64,000 bases of DNA. Source: Sphingomonas sp. 1F27F7B. GTDB taxonomy: Bacteria; Pseudomonadota; Alphaproteobacteria; Sphingomonadales; Sphingomonadaceae. Position 1 is the first letter of the stretch, and every line of letters begins with the position of its first letter. Below, one piece after another: positions 34,483-42,400 of the stretch. The stretch is from the NCBI RefSeq assembly GCF_005503355.1, contig NZ_SCMK01000007.1:154303-218302 (forward strand), in the 5' to 3' direction. A program made the translations under genes and the position numbers. The notes beneath the pieces were generated by a model, which worked only from the letters and a program-made list of their open reading frames with translations, was not told the origin of the DNA and did not search any database.

Positions 34483-34677
34483 CTATCCGATGCTGGCGAA
34501 TTGAAGTAATACAATATGTCCCAAAATGGACAATTCTGATATAAACTCATCTTGCCACTTCAATAATTGCGCATTGAGCTTTTCGGCTTTCGAATCAGAC
34601 GTCGAATGATTTGTTTCGGAACCGCCACCCTGTGCGTGGGCGATATCCTGAAAACGCAGAAGCTTGCCCAACGGCAA
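34483..34677 (-). CDS. Possible small leader or precursor peptide (TTG start, 64 residues)
   Basis: An open frame beginning at TTG 34677 ends 26 bases before the haem-oxygenase-like gene. Its N-terminal part is hydrophilic with Gly/Ser/Thr (AQGGGSETNHSTSDSKAEK) and the C-terminal half is amphipathic (NAQLLKWQDEFISELSILGH). It has an unusual AT-rich composition and no good ribosome site before the TTG, so it may simply be promoter DNA that happens to be open. If expressed, its place ahead of ATP-grasp and adenylating genes would suit a peptide precursor. Low confidence. Confidence 0.2.
   Translation of the reverse strand: MPLGKLLRFQDIAHAQGGGSETNHSTSDSKAEKLNAQLLKWQDEFISELSILGHIVLLQFASIG
34517..34532. 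promoter_or_regulatory. Inverted repeat TGTCC-N6-GGACA upstream of the biosynthetic operon
   Basis: A perfect five-base inverted repeat with a six-base AT-rich spacer lies about 60 bp upstream of the first biosynthetic gene. On the minus strand, TTGTCC is followed after 17 bases by ATTACT, a plausible -35/-10 pair, so the dyad would overlap the -35 element as an operator might. It also falls inside the doubtful small open frame. Confidence 0.3.
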
Positions 34678-34813
34678 AGCGGAGATTCTTGAGTGCGCTG
34701 CGCGGCATCGTCCGGGAGGCGCAGGCGAACCGGGCGAAACAAACCTCCAAAGCGAGTTGAGCTTTCACAATCGCCCCCTATCATCGATCCGGAAGCAAGG
34801 GTTCGGGGGCGGT

Positions 34814-35134
34814 GTGGCGATCGACTTGAAGGCGGTGGAACAGCTTGCCACCGACCAGGCATCGCTCAAGGCCGCGGCGGGCCTCGCCAAGCCCGGGAAA
34901 TGGTCGAGCGTCGGCGCCAGCCATGATGCGGCGCTGATCTGGGGCGAGTGCGCCGGATCGGGCGCCAATCCCTATCGTGTGATGGCCGACCTGCGCGACA
35001 TGGGGAATAAGTGCACGTGCCCTTCACGCAAATTCCCGTGCAAGCACGTCCTCGCGCTGCTCTGGCTCAATGCTGAGGCAATCCTTCCCTTCCCCGCCGC
35101 CGAAACACCGGAATTGTTTGGTCCCGGAGATTGA
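34814..35134 (+). pseudogene. 5' fragment of a SWIM zinc-finger protein, cut by an insertion sequence
   Basis: From GTG 34814 the frame reads VAIDLKAVEQLATDQASLKA and ends at a TGA inside the insertion sequence. It carries the SWIM zinc-binding pattern CTCPSRKFPCKHVLALLWL (Cys-x-Cys then Cys-x-His). Full-length SWIM-domain proteins of this type are several hundred residues, so only about the first 100 native residues remain; the rest is not found on the other side of the element. The last codons come from the left terminal repeat. SWIM domains are thought to bind DNA or protein; this copy is probably non-functional. Confidence 0.75.
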
Positions 35135-36115
35135 TGGTGCATTATCCGCGAGCGAGTGGAGGGATGCACTATGGGCCAGATTCTACACGGGAGCGCCCGG
35201 ACGACAGAGGCAGTCCGTCGAGCGATACAGCATAGTCAAGAGAGCCTGAGGGTCCTGGCGAAGCGCTACGGCATCAACCAGAAGACGGTGGCCAAGTGGA
35301 AGAAGGGTCCTCGGCGGCCGATCTGCGCACCGGCCCCAGGGATCCGCATTCGACCGTGCTGAGCATCGAGGAAGAAGCGATCGTCGTCGCCTTCCGGCGC
35401 CACACGCTGCTGCCGCTCGACGACTGCCTCTACGCGCTCCAGGCGACGATCCCGCATCTCACGCGCTCGTCGCTCCATCGCTGCCTGCAACGCCACGGGA
35501 TCAGCCGGTTGCCCGATGTCGCTGGCGACAAGGAGCCCAAACGCAAGTTCAAGACCTACCCGATCGGCTATTTCCACATCGACATCGCCGAGGTGCAGAC
35601 CGCCGAGGGCAAGCTACGCCTCTTCGTGGCGATCGACCGCACCAGCAAGTTCACCTTCGTCGAGCTCCACCAAAGAGCCGGCAAGATGACCGCTGCCCAG
35701 TTCCTCAGGAACCTGGTCGCAGCCGTTCCCTACGCCATCCATACCGTGCTCACCGACAACGGTATCCAGTTCACCAACATGGCGCACCACCAATACGCCT
35801 TCCGCCATATCTTCGATCGGGTCTGCGACGAGAACGGCATTACGCACCGCCTCACCAGGGTGAAGCATCCCTGGACCAACGGCCAAGTCGAGCGGATGAA
35901 CCGCACCATCAAGGAGGCGACCGTCAGGCGCTACCATTACGACAGCCACCGTCAGCTCGAGACCCACCTCGGCGACTTCATCAACGCCTACAACTATGGC
36001 CGCCGCCTCAAAACCCTCCGCGGCCTCACACCCTACGAATACATCTGCACATGCTGGGCAAACGAGCCAAAACGCTTCATCTCAAACCCGCACCATCAAT
36101 CTCCGGGACCAAACA
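35115..36115 (+). mobile_element. IS481-family-like insertion sequence
   Basis: The element is bounded by perfect 26-bp terminal inverted repeats beginning TGTTTGGTCCCGGAG (35115-35140 and the complement at 36090-36115). Ends starting TGT are typical of IS481. It encodes one IS481-type transposase, frameshifted. No target-site duplication is evident: the left flank ends GGAAT and the right flank begins CCTAG, so the insertion is old, rearranged, or one flank was deleted. Confidence 0.85.
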
Positions 36116-36120
36116 CCTAG
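35172..36120 (+). pseudogene. IS481-type transposase, frameshifted
   Basis: The N-terminal part (ATG 35171-35172 region, MGQILHGSARTTEAVRRAIQ, then KRYGINQKTVAKWKK) is an HTH of IS481 type. It runs out of frame near 35303-35312, where AAGAAGGGTCC appears to lack one base. The rest continues in the -1 frame from SSAADLRTGPRDPHSTVLS to the end within the right repeat. It has the DDE integrase core: FHIDIAEVQT (first Asp), VLTDNGIQF (second Asp) and NGQVERMNRTIKEATV (Glu). No classical slippery heptamer is visible, so a one-base deletion is more likely than programmed frameshifting. Confidence 0.8.
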
Positions 36121-36145
36121 GGTCAAGACTCGTTCAGCAAACCTT

Positions 36146-36279
36146 GTCATCCCCGCGAAGGCGGGGATCCAGGGTAATGCGGGATATCGGCACCACCGCG
36201 CGAACGCTGTCCGGAGAGGACAGGACTCGCCACACCCGTTCCGCGCCTGGCCCTGGATCCCCGCCTACGCGGGGATGAC
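36146..36279. repeat. Paired 29-bp extragenic inverted repeat (REP-like)
   Basis: Two copies of GTCATCCCCGCGAAGGCGGG-type sequence face each other at 36146-36174 and 36251-36279, identical in 28 of 29 positions after reverse complementing. Each unit has its own CCCCGC/GCGGGG hairpin. The pair encloses about 76 bp. This type of element is widespread between genes in sphingomonads. It lies just right of the insertion sequence. Confidence 0.85.
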
Positions 36280-36353
36280 GACGGAAAATCAGATACTTGT
36301 TTGGGTTCTCAACCTAACGTGACAGGCGTCAAATCAAGGCATCGCTGGTTCAA

Positions 36354-36791
36354 TCATCTGTATTTGACACTATCGAGCGACAATACACCACTCATCGCCG
36401 CCTGGAGCGATTCACAGGGCGGACCTCCGAAATATTGGGAAGGCACGCGGTAGAATCGACCAGCTTCCCCGACGGCATAGCTCAATGTCCGAACCCCGGA
36501 TAATGCCACCTCGAACTGGACGTACCATCTTCCCTTCCTACTCATGGCCTGAAAAAAGCGCGTATTGGGGTGCTTCATGTCTCGGGCCGTCGGCGCATCC
36601 GTGTTCAATAATGGGCCGCCACCGTCGCCCATGTCATTATGAGTGATCAGCTTCAAATCGTCGCGAATCTCCGCCGGGAGACCAGCGAGCCGATCCAATC
36701 TCACGTCTGCCTGAATTTCAGGACAGGAACCTGGTACTGTCGGATGGATCGTCGACACACCCATCGCCATAGCCAGAGCGATCATAGACAT
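36354..36791 (-). CDS. Hypothetical exported protein
   Basis: The 145-residue product begins MSMIALAMAMGVSTIHPTVP, a short hydrophobic segment that may be a weak signal peptide, and then reads as a compact mixed protein with motifs LVTHND-like (LKLITHNDMGDGGGPLL) and RWYVQFEVALSGVRTLSYAV. Two Cys residues (near 23 and 127) could pair if exported. No family is recognised. GC is lower than in the flanking core genes, as elsewhere in this accessory stretch. No operon partner is evident. Confidence 0.6.
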   Translation of the reverse strand: MSMIALAMAMGVSTIHPTVPGSCPEIQADVRLDRLAGLPAEIRDDLKLITHNDMGDGGGPLLNTDAPTARDMKHPNTRFFQAMSRKGRWYVQFEVALSGVRTLSYAVGEAGRFYRVPSQYFGGPPCESLQAAMSGVLSLDSVKYR

Positions 36792-37611
36792 TATTTATCC
36801 CCATCAATTGCAGCCAGGGCGCTGAACTGCGCGGATAAAGCTCTGGTTCACCGATGATACCCAATATTCATTTGGCGCGATGTGATTGTCCCGATTTGTG
36901 TTGAAACTGCTGCCGGTACTGGAGTTCATTTCCGCCGCCATAGAGCGCACGCCTGAGCTTGATGAGGAAACCGCCGTCGCCGAGCGCGGACAGCACCGGA
37001 TATTGCTCGAAATGCCGGGCGACGAAGGCCGCCAGTGCCCGCAACAACGGCCCGCACCACCCCGCTTATGGATTGATCGTCGGACAGACAGGGCGCCCCG
37101 CCAAATTCGACCATCCGGAGATTGGCTGTCTGCAGGTGGATCGAGGCTCCCGGGCCAGGCACGAGCAGCGCGTGCGGAACGGATGTCGCCCGGCCCATTG
37201 GTTGAAAGGCATTTCAGGGCCGACAGCAAACGGAGCCCGAAAAGGGCTTGCATCGCACGCAGCGTCAAGGCCGAAGGGCGCGCGCCCTTCGGCGCAACAA
37301 TCCAAGTATTCATCAAATTAAATTCTCATGACCGCCTGCCTTTGCAGGCAATGCCGGATAATTTATGCAGATTCTTTGCGCTTCATCATGATTTTCAAGA
37401 CACGCCTCGATAATTCATTCGAGTGCGCCGTAATAATTTTCGAAAGCGCCTCATTCCAGATCCCGACATCGGCGCTCGCGCGTCATGGCACCCGAACTCC
37501 ATGCGAAACCAGATTCTGAATTTATATGCGAATATCCCAAAGCCCTCTCGGCAATGAGAAGGCTACCCGAAGCACGCCACCAAAATCCTCGGTAACCCGT
37601 GCGACGGACAA
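36792..37611. other. 820-bp region with decayed coding-like sequence; no intact gene supported
   Basis: On the minus strand between about 36880 and 37300, coding-like segments occur in different frames: NLRMVEFGGAPCLSDDQSIS in one, and LLRALAAFVARHFEQYPVLS followed by ALGDGGFLIKLRRALYGGG in another. Stops and frame changes between them suggest a degraded gene of unknown family. The remainder, 37320-37610, is AT-richer and shows nothing recognisable. Confidence 0.35.
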
Positions 37612-38994
37612 TCAATTCACGGTCAGAGCTCCGATATGCTCGGCCCACGCGTAATTTGGCGTGAACTTAGGCCCGTAAATGCCCAGGTTGATCCAGTATT
37701 TCCCAGGCTTGGCGGGCGTCCACTGGAAATCGATCCGACGGCCTTCTCCGGCCGCGAAGTCCTGGCCGCTCTTGGTCTGCTTATACACCGCCTTGTTCTC
37801 GGAATCCCAGATTTCCAGCTCAAGGACGGACTTCGGAGCGGCTTTCCCAGCGCGCAGCGTGAACCCGATCGTCACCGGCGATCCGCTTGCTACGCTGGAG
37901 GTCGGCAGGTTCACGCTGGTATTGAAAGTCGGCGCGGCCAACGCGGGGACATAGAAGCCGGCAACCTTGAGCGCCAGAGATTCAACCGGCGCCTGGCCCG
38001 AATTGGTCAGGATTATGATCGTTAGCTTGTCGTCCTCGAAACGCTCCCAGGTCGAGCGGAAGCCCGGATATTGTCCGTCGTGATGGATTCGCGCGTGGCC
38101 GAGATAAGTCTCAACATACCAGCCCAGCCCGTATTGCCCGGTTCGGCCATTCGGAAGCATTGGCAGCGTGCGCGTCTGCTCCCAGAACGCAGGAGACCGC
38201 GACCGCTGGTCATCCAGAAAGATATCCCACCGCGCTAGATCGCGAACGCTGGAGAGGAAGGCGGAGCTGGGTCGCGACGCGACCCAGTTCTCGGCATTGA
38301 CCAGTCGTCCATCTACTCGATCGTACCCGGCAGCCCGGTCCGGCACGATCGCGGCCGTCAATGGGCGGGTAACCTGCAACCCGGCAGGCTTGAACACGCG
38401 CGCCGCCACGAAGCCTTCCCACGGCGCTCCCGTAGCGTTCTCGATGATTTGAGCGAGGATGTAATAGCCAACGTTGGAATAGAGGAATTTCTCTCCGGGT
38501 TTGAAGGAAAGCGGCAGCGTGTAGGCCGAGGCGATGACAGCCATCGGCTTTTGTTCCTGATAGGGATGATAGTCGTTCGGATCGCGCGGAATACCGGAAG
38601 TGTGCGTCAGTACCTGCCGGATCGTGATATCCTTCCAGCTGTCCGGCGTCCCCGTCAGGTGTTGGCTGATCCTGTCATCCAGGCCGATCTTTCTGTCGGC
38701 CGCGAGATCCAGAATGGCGGAAGCAATGAACGGTTTGCTCAGCGACGCGATCTTGTAGATCGAGTCGGGCGTGGCCGGAGTGCGGGTCTCTAGATTGGCC
38801 GATCCGTATCCCGCGATCTTTACGATCTTCCGGTCCCTGATGACGACGATGGATAGGCCTGGGATACCCATTTTCCGCATTTCGGACCGGATGTAATCAT
38901 CCACCGGCGCCGCGCGGGCCGGAAGCGTGGCAATGCCCAAGGCAAGGATTAGCGCCCAGACGGACTTGCGAAATGTTCTCCACGAACGGGTCAT
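37612..38994 (-). CDS. Serine hydrolase of the class C beta-lactamase/PBP4* family
   Basis: ATG 38994 is preceded by AAGGAG at seven bases and gives 460 residues with a signal peptide (ending PARAAP near residue 30). Residues 84-87 are the catalytic SLSK (S-x-x-K), 172-174 are YSN (Y-x-N), and HHDGQYPGF near residue 275 fills the K/H-x-G position. The last about 110 residues form a separate beta-sandwich-like domain (PVTIGFTLRAGKAAPKSVLE; IDFQWTPAKPGKYWINLG). The family includes D-amino-acid peptidases, esterases and beta-lactamases. It is the third gene of the BlaI/M56 operon, suggesting regulation by cell-wall stress or beta-lactams; true lactamase activity is not shown. Confidence 0.85.
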   Translation of the reverse strand: MTRSWRTFRKSVWALILALGIATLPARAAPVDDYIRSEMRKMGIPGLSIVVIRDRKIVKIAGYGSANLETRTPATPDSIYKIASLSKPFIASAILDLAADRKIGLDDRISQHLTGTPDSWKDITIRQVLTHTSGIPRDPNDYHPYQEQKPMAVIASAYTLPLSFKPGEKFLYSNVGYYILAQIIENATGAPWEGFVAARVFKPAGLQVTRPLTAAIVPDRAAGYDRVDGRLVNAENWVASRPSSAFLSSVRDLARWDIFLDDQRSRSPAFWEQTRTLPMLPNGRTGQYGLGWYVETYLGHARIHHDGQYPGFRSTWERFEDDKLTIIILTNSGQAPVESLALKVAGFYVPALAAPTFNTSVNLPTSSVASGSPVTIGFTLRAGKAAPKSVLELEIWDSENKAVYKQTKSGQDFAAGEGRRIDFQWTPAKPGKYWINLGIYGPKFTPNYAWAEHIGALTVN

Positions 38995-39066
38995 CCGGTT
39001 TCTCCTTTTTGTGGCAAAGCTACGCCGTGCCGCAAAGCGCGGTCTCAACTGCGGGTCTTGAAAGAG

Positions 39067-40461
39067 CTAAAGAAGGTCTCGCGCGGCGTCCCTTGCCGAC
39101 TTTTCCGAAGCTAATCGGGCGGATCTTTCCGCCGCTTTGATACTAAGCATTGCCTCCCGGTCGGCCGTTGACCGCGCGAACTTCGCATCGAGAGCAATCC
39201 GTCTCTGCACCGCCTTTTGCCTCAGCCGATCCTCACGCTCGATGCGCTCGGTCATCAGTCGTGCGTCCCTGTTCGCTCTGTCGCGGTCAACGTCTTGCGG
39301 ATTGGAGCCGGTCGCGGGAGGCGACTCGCCCAATGCCGTATCGACCGCGGCTGCCCCCGTTTCGACCGGCCGAATACCTTTTGGCAGGACGTCCCCGGCA
39401 CGGGACGACACCGGCGGAAGCTCGGACGCGATGCTCGACGGAGCGGGGAACGCCGGCGGCAGATCGGATTGCGGAGCCGCCATTGCCGGCGATGTGGAAC
39501 CTTGCGGGCGCACCGCCGACAGCGGGAATTCCACGACACCGGGGCGGACGAGGGCCAGCATCAAGGCCGCAGCAGAACCCAAGGCGGCGATTCCGGCAAC
39601 GTCGATCGCCGCTGCATCCGTGCGCGACTGGGTCGGCGACAGCAGGGTGGTTACGCGCACTTCCAACCAGGACGGCGACGCCATCGCCAGCGCGGCGAAA
39701 GGCGCCCGCCCCCGATATTCGGCCGTCAGCGCCAGCAACTCGGCGGCATAGAGCGATGGTCTCATGCCCCCGGCCAGAACGCGATTGTCAGCGGCGATCT
39801 CCGCCGCGCGACACATCGCCCGCCTGGCCCACCACACGAACGGGTTCGGCCAGTAAACAGCGCAAGCGAGGAGCGCCAATCCGTTGCTCAGATTGTCGCG
39901 CCGACCCACATGCGCCCATTCGTGGCCCAAGACCGCCTCCAGCCTTGCCTGCGGCCAGGAGGGGGCGTCTAGCGGCAGCAGGATTACCGGCTTCAACCAG
40001 CCGAAGGTCAGCGGTACAGTGGGAGCAAGTCGCACCGCGCAATTCAGACCGGCCTCGAACGGCACACCGCTCCGGCGCAAGCGATGCAGCCCGTACAGAC
40101 CCGCGGCCAATCGGAGCAAGTTCCAGCAAAGCCCCGCCGCCCAGACCGCGGCGAGCGCAATCACGATGTGAGAGTTGCTTAGGAGGGGTGCCGGTGCGGC
40201 ATCCACCATCCCTATCGCGATCGGCTGCGAGTAGCCAATCGCCGCGTCCGGTCCGTGATGCAGGATGACTTGCGACGGCACCAGCAACGCCAGCAACGGC
40301 AGCAACAGCAACGCGCCGAATACCGCCAGCCAGATCAGATGGCGCAGGGCGGCGCGCTCACGTTGCAGGAAGCATAACTGCCATGCGAGAAGCGGCAGGA
40401 TCAGCGACGCCGCCAGCGCTTCCACCGCAAACAGCGAGGCGTTGAGAAGCGCGAGCGACAT
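39067..40461 (-). CDS. M56-family (BlaR1-like) membrane metallopeptidase
   Basis: The 464-residue protein has three to four N-terminal membrane helices, then the zinc site HEWAH at residues 180-184 and EIAADNRVL at 221-229 (third ligand region), as in BlaR1/MecR1. A further helix lies near 280-305. The C-terminal 150 residues are Pro/Ser-rich and then Arg-rich (ARLMTERIEREDRLRQKAVQ), with no penicillin-binding sensor domain, unlike classical BlaR1. Its ATG overlaps the BlaI-type stop by one base (TGATG). It presumably cleaves the repressor on a signal; what it senses is unclear. Confidence 0.88.
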   Translation of the reverse strand: MSLALLNASLFAVEALAASLILPLLAWQLCFLQRERAALRHLIWLAVFGALLLLPLLALLVPSQVILHHGPDAAIGYSQPIAIGMVDAAPAPLLSNSHIVIALAAVWAAGLCWNLLRLAAGLYGLHRLRRSGVPFEAGLNCAVRLAPTVPLTFGWLKPVILLPLDAPSWPQARLEAVLGHEWAHVGRRDNLSNGLALLACAVYWPNPFVWWARRAMCRAAEIAADNRVLAGGMRPSLYAAELLALTAEYRGRAPFAALAMASPSWLEVRVTTLLSPTQSRTDAAAIDVAGIAALGSAAALMLALVRPGVVEFPLSAVRPQGSTSPAMAAPQSDLPPAFPAPSSIASELPPVSSRAGDVLPKGIRPVETGAAAVDTALGESPPATGSNPQDVDRDRANRDARLMTERIEREDRLRQKAVQRRIALDAKFARSTADREAMLSIKAAERSARLASEKSARDAARDLL

Positions 40462-40829
40462 CAGCGCCCATCCTTACGGGCTCGGGCGATCATCTCCGCC
40501 AGCCGATCCAGCTCCTCTGCCGGCACCTCCTCGCGGTCCAGCATCCCGGCGATCATCAGCTCGACCGAGTTGTCGTAGAAGGTCGACAATAAGGTTTCGA
40601 CCGCGCGCGCGCCCATGTGCTCGCGCGCCACGGCAGGCTCGTATACATAGCGCGAGCCATCGACGCGGTGGTGCACATGGCCCTTCCCTTCCAGAATGGT
40701 CAGGAGGGTGCGAACGGTGGTGTAGCTAGGCGGATCGGCGAGCTGTTCCTGGACTTGCGCGGCGGTCGCCTGACCGACCCGGTAGAGCACATTGATTATT
40801 TCGCGCTCACGGCGGCTCAAGCCGTCCAT
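40461..40829 (-). CDS. BlaI/MecI/CopY-family repressor
   Basis: I choose ATG 40829 (122 residues, MDGLSRREREIINVLYRVGQ) with a GGGGGT site. The upstream ATG 40868 would start almost at the predicted transcription start. The winged-helix domain contains YTTVRTLLTILEGKGHVHHR and SRYVYEPAVAREHM, then a C-terminal dimerisation helix (ELDRLAEMIARAR). It should repress its own operon, with the M56 protease as partner and the serine hydrolase as output. Confidence 0.9.
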   Translation of the reverse strand: MDGLSRREREIINVLYRVGQATAAQVQEQLADPPSYTTVRTLLTILEGKGHVHHRVDGSRYVYEPAVAREHMGARAVETLLSTFYDNSVELMIAGMLDREEVPAEELDRLAEMIARARKDGR

Positions 40830-40862
40830 ACCCCCTTTGCGCGCGACCCTGGATGCCCGACC

Positions 40863-40902
40863 TGACATGCTAAAAATTTAACACCGCCTCGTCGCATGTC
40901 AA
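40863..40902 (-). promoter_or_regulatory. Promoter and candidate operator of the BlaI operon
   Basis: On the minus strand TTGACA (40897-40902) is followed after 16 bases by TAAATT (40875-40880), a near-consensus promoter. An inverted repeat TGACATGC (40863-40870) / GCATGTCA (40894-40901) brackets it, overlapping the -35 box and the leader, as repressor half-sites would. A ten-base palindrome CAGGTACCTG lies just upstream at 40915-40924. Confidence 0.55.
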
Positions 40903-40924
40903 CAGGGGTTGTTACAGGTACCTG

Positions 40925-41186
40925 CAAATCGCGGCTGTACGAGCAACCAGAATGGCAGCTTTCAGGATTGCGCGTTCGGGAATGGAATGACCGCTATTGG
41001 GGCGCATATGCGTTTGCTCCACAATCGAGCAACAATCGGCCACCCGCACATAGGCTCCCCGATGAAAAGGATCGATTTCGGTAGTAATGGAAAGTGTCTA
41101 TCGACGCTGGAAACGGCGACCGCTACGCTCGCTACCTTATTACGACCTCAAACGAGTCGTAGTGAACAAGAATGAGGGGGGGCAGC
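40925..41186. other. Intergenic region upstream of the unrecognised three-gene operon
   Basis: Between the BlaI promoter and the leader open frames no gene is supported. GC is lower than in core genes. The promoter of the plus-strand operon should lie here, but I cannot place it. Confidence 0.35.
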
Positions 41187-41341
41187 ATGATGCAAGCGGC
41201 CACAAAGTTTATTCGAGAATGAATATTTCGATCACTATTGATCGCAACGACATCAATGCGCTCCATGAGTCGCGAACCAAACTTTTGAGACGCGAGTTAC
41301 ATGAAAACAAAATATTACGTTACCGTTCACGGTGGCGGTGA
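41187..41341 (+). other. Possible leader open frames ahead of the three-gene operon
   Basis: A very strong purine run (GAGGGGGGG) precedes ATG 41187, an 11-codon frame whose TGA (41220-41222) overlaps a new ATG (41219). That opens a 40-codon frame (MNISITIDRNDINALHESRT at its start) to 41341, overlapping the start of the first operon gene at 41301, which itself has only a weak ribosome site. The chain could couple translation to the operon. No evidence shows that the peptides are functional. Confidence 0.3.
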
Positions 41342-42389
41342 AGGTGTCTGGATCCCTGAAAAAGCGGGTGAGCATATCAAGCAAAACGCCTCGGAGAACC
41401 TCCGAGGGGTACGTCTCCATCATGCCTTCGACTATGAGGGCTTCAACATTTCGGGGGTCCTGATGCAACGAGGTGCCCAACTCGATCTCGCCCGCATCGA
41501 GCAATGGGTGAGCCTTGAGCAGGGTGCCGCCAGCATCAAGGATAGCCGGCTGGTTATTACGAACGGATCCCTTGCCGCTGGAGCACCGACGGCATTCGGC
41601 CTCGTGCTCGAGATTACCGCTGGCAGCCACTTTGGGTGGGAGCGCGGGAGAAACGGTGTCAACGCCGTCATCACCGTTGACGACAACCATCGCGGGGCCA
41701 AGGTCGGAGCATCCATCCAGGATATCTTCCAAGACATCATGCTGGCCAACGACGACAGCGTTCAAGCGGTTCTGTCAAAGTGGCGAACCGCTGGCGGCAC
41801 AAACGCAGCTCTCTTCGCCAAGAAGGCGGCATTTGCTACGACCGAAGTCGCTGCTGGACGAGCGGGAGGCTTATTCGATCGGTTCGATGCCGACGCGTAT
41901 GCTTCCTTCGCGGCAATATCTCGCACCAACCTCGGACAAATGATGAGCTCTAGCGAACGCGCCGGATTCGCGAGGCTCTGGACGCGATTTCTGATCGAGG
42001 AATTCTCCAACCATTTTCTCGATGTCGATGAGGCGGTGAAGCTGGTGACGACGGGGCGGTTCAGGACTTCGAAACCGGAGTTCACCGCAGACTCAGGGCG
42101 ACGGCCTGACGCACGCAATCAGCACGGCATGCTGCAGGAAGCGCAACTGAGAGATGCGCTCAACGACAATCAACTGGTCCGAAGCGACGGTTCGTACATC
42201 CTCTGCTTCTGGCTGACGGCGCCCGGCGACAGCGCGGATCGCATCGGCGCCGTATTCGACTGGCGAAACTCGTATGAGAAGAATCCGAAGAAATTCAAGC
42301 TCGTGGATGAAAAAGGTTACGCCAAGATGCTGCCTCTCGTCAGAGATGGGCTAGTGACACCTATTCGTCTCTTCCTCAAGAAGCAGTAG
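41301..42389 (+). CDS. Hypothetical protein, first gene of the accessory three-gene operon
   Basis: The 362-residue soluble protein has no recognised family. It begins MKTKYYVTVHGGGEGVWIPE; other landmarks are RGVRLHHAFDYEGFNISGVL, AITAGSHFGWERGRNGVNAV-like beta sequence, and a helical middle (ISRTNLGQMMSSSERAGFAR; LWTRFLIEEFSNHFLDVDEA). No signal peptide or membrane segment is visible. The second gene starts 11 bases downstream, so the two are co-transcribed. Base composition is lower in GC than the core genome, indicating acquisition. Given the neighbours, a sensor or regulator of a defence module is possible, but this is inference. Confidence 0.7.
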   Translation: MKTKYYVTVHGGGEGVWIPEKAGEHIKQNASENLRGVRLHHAFDYEGFNISGVLMQRGAQLDLARIEQWVSLEQGAASIKDSRLVITNGSLAAGAPTAFGLVLEITAGSHFGWERGRNGVNAVITVDDNHRGAKVGASIQDIFQDIMLANDDSVQAVLSKWRTAGGTNAALFAKKAAFATTEVAAGRAGGLFDRFDADAYASFAAISRTNLGQMMSSSERAGFARLWTRFLIEEFSNHFLDVDEAVKLVTTGRFRTSKPEFTADSGRRPDARNQHGMLQEAQLRDALNDNQLVRSDGSYILCFWLTAPGDSADRIGAVFDWRNSYEKNPKKFKLVDEKGYAKMLPLVRDGLVTPIRLFLKKQ

Positions 42390-42400
42390 GAAGGAACAAG

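Larger units (their letters stand above)
34457..34813. other. Intergenic, partly AT-rich upstream region
   Basis: This 357-bp gap separates the biosynthetic operon (minus strand) from the SWIM fragment (plus strand). Apart from the inverted repeat and the doubtful small open frame I see no gene or RNA. Divergent promoters for both sides are expected here. Confidence 0.4.
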
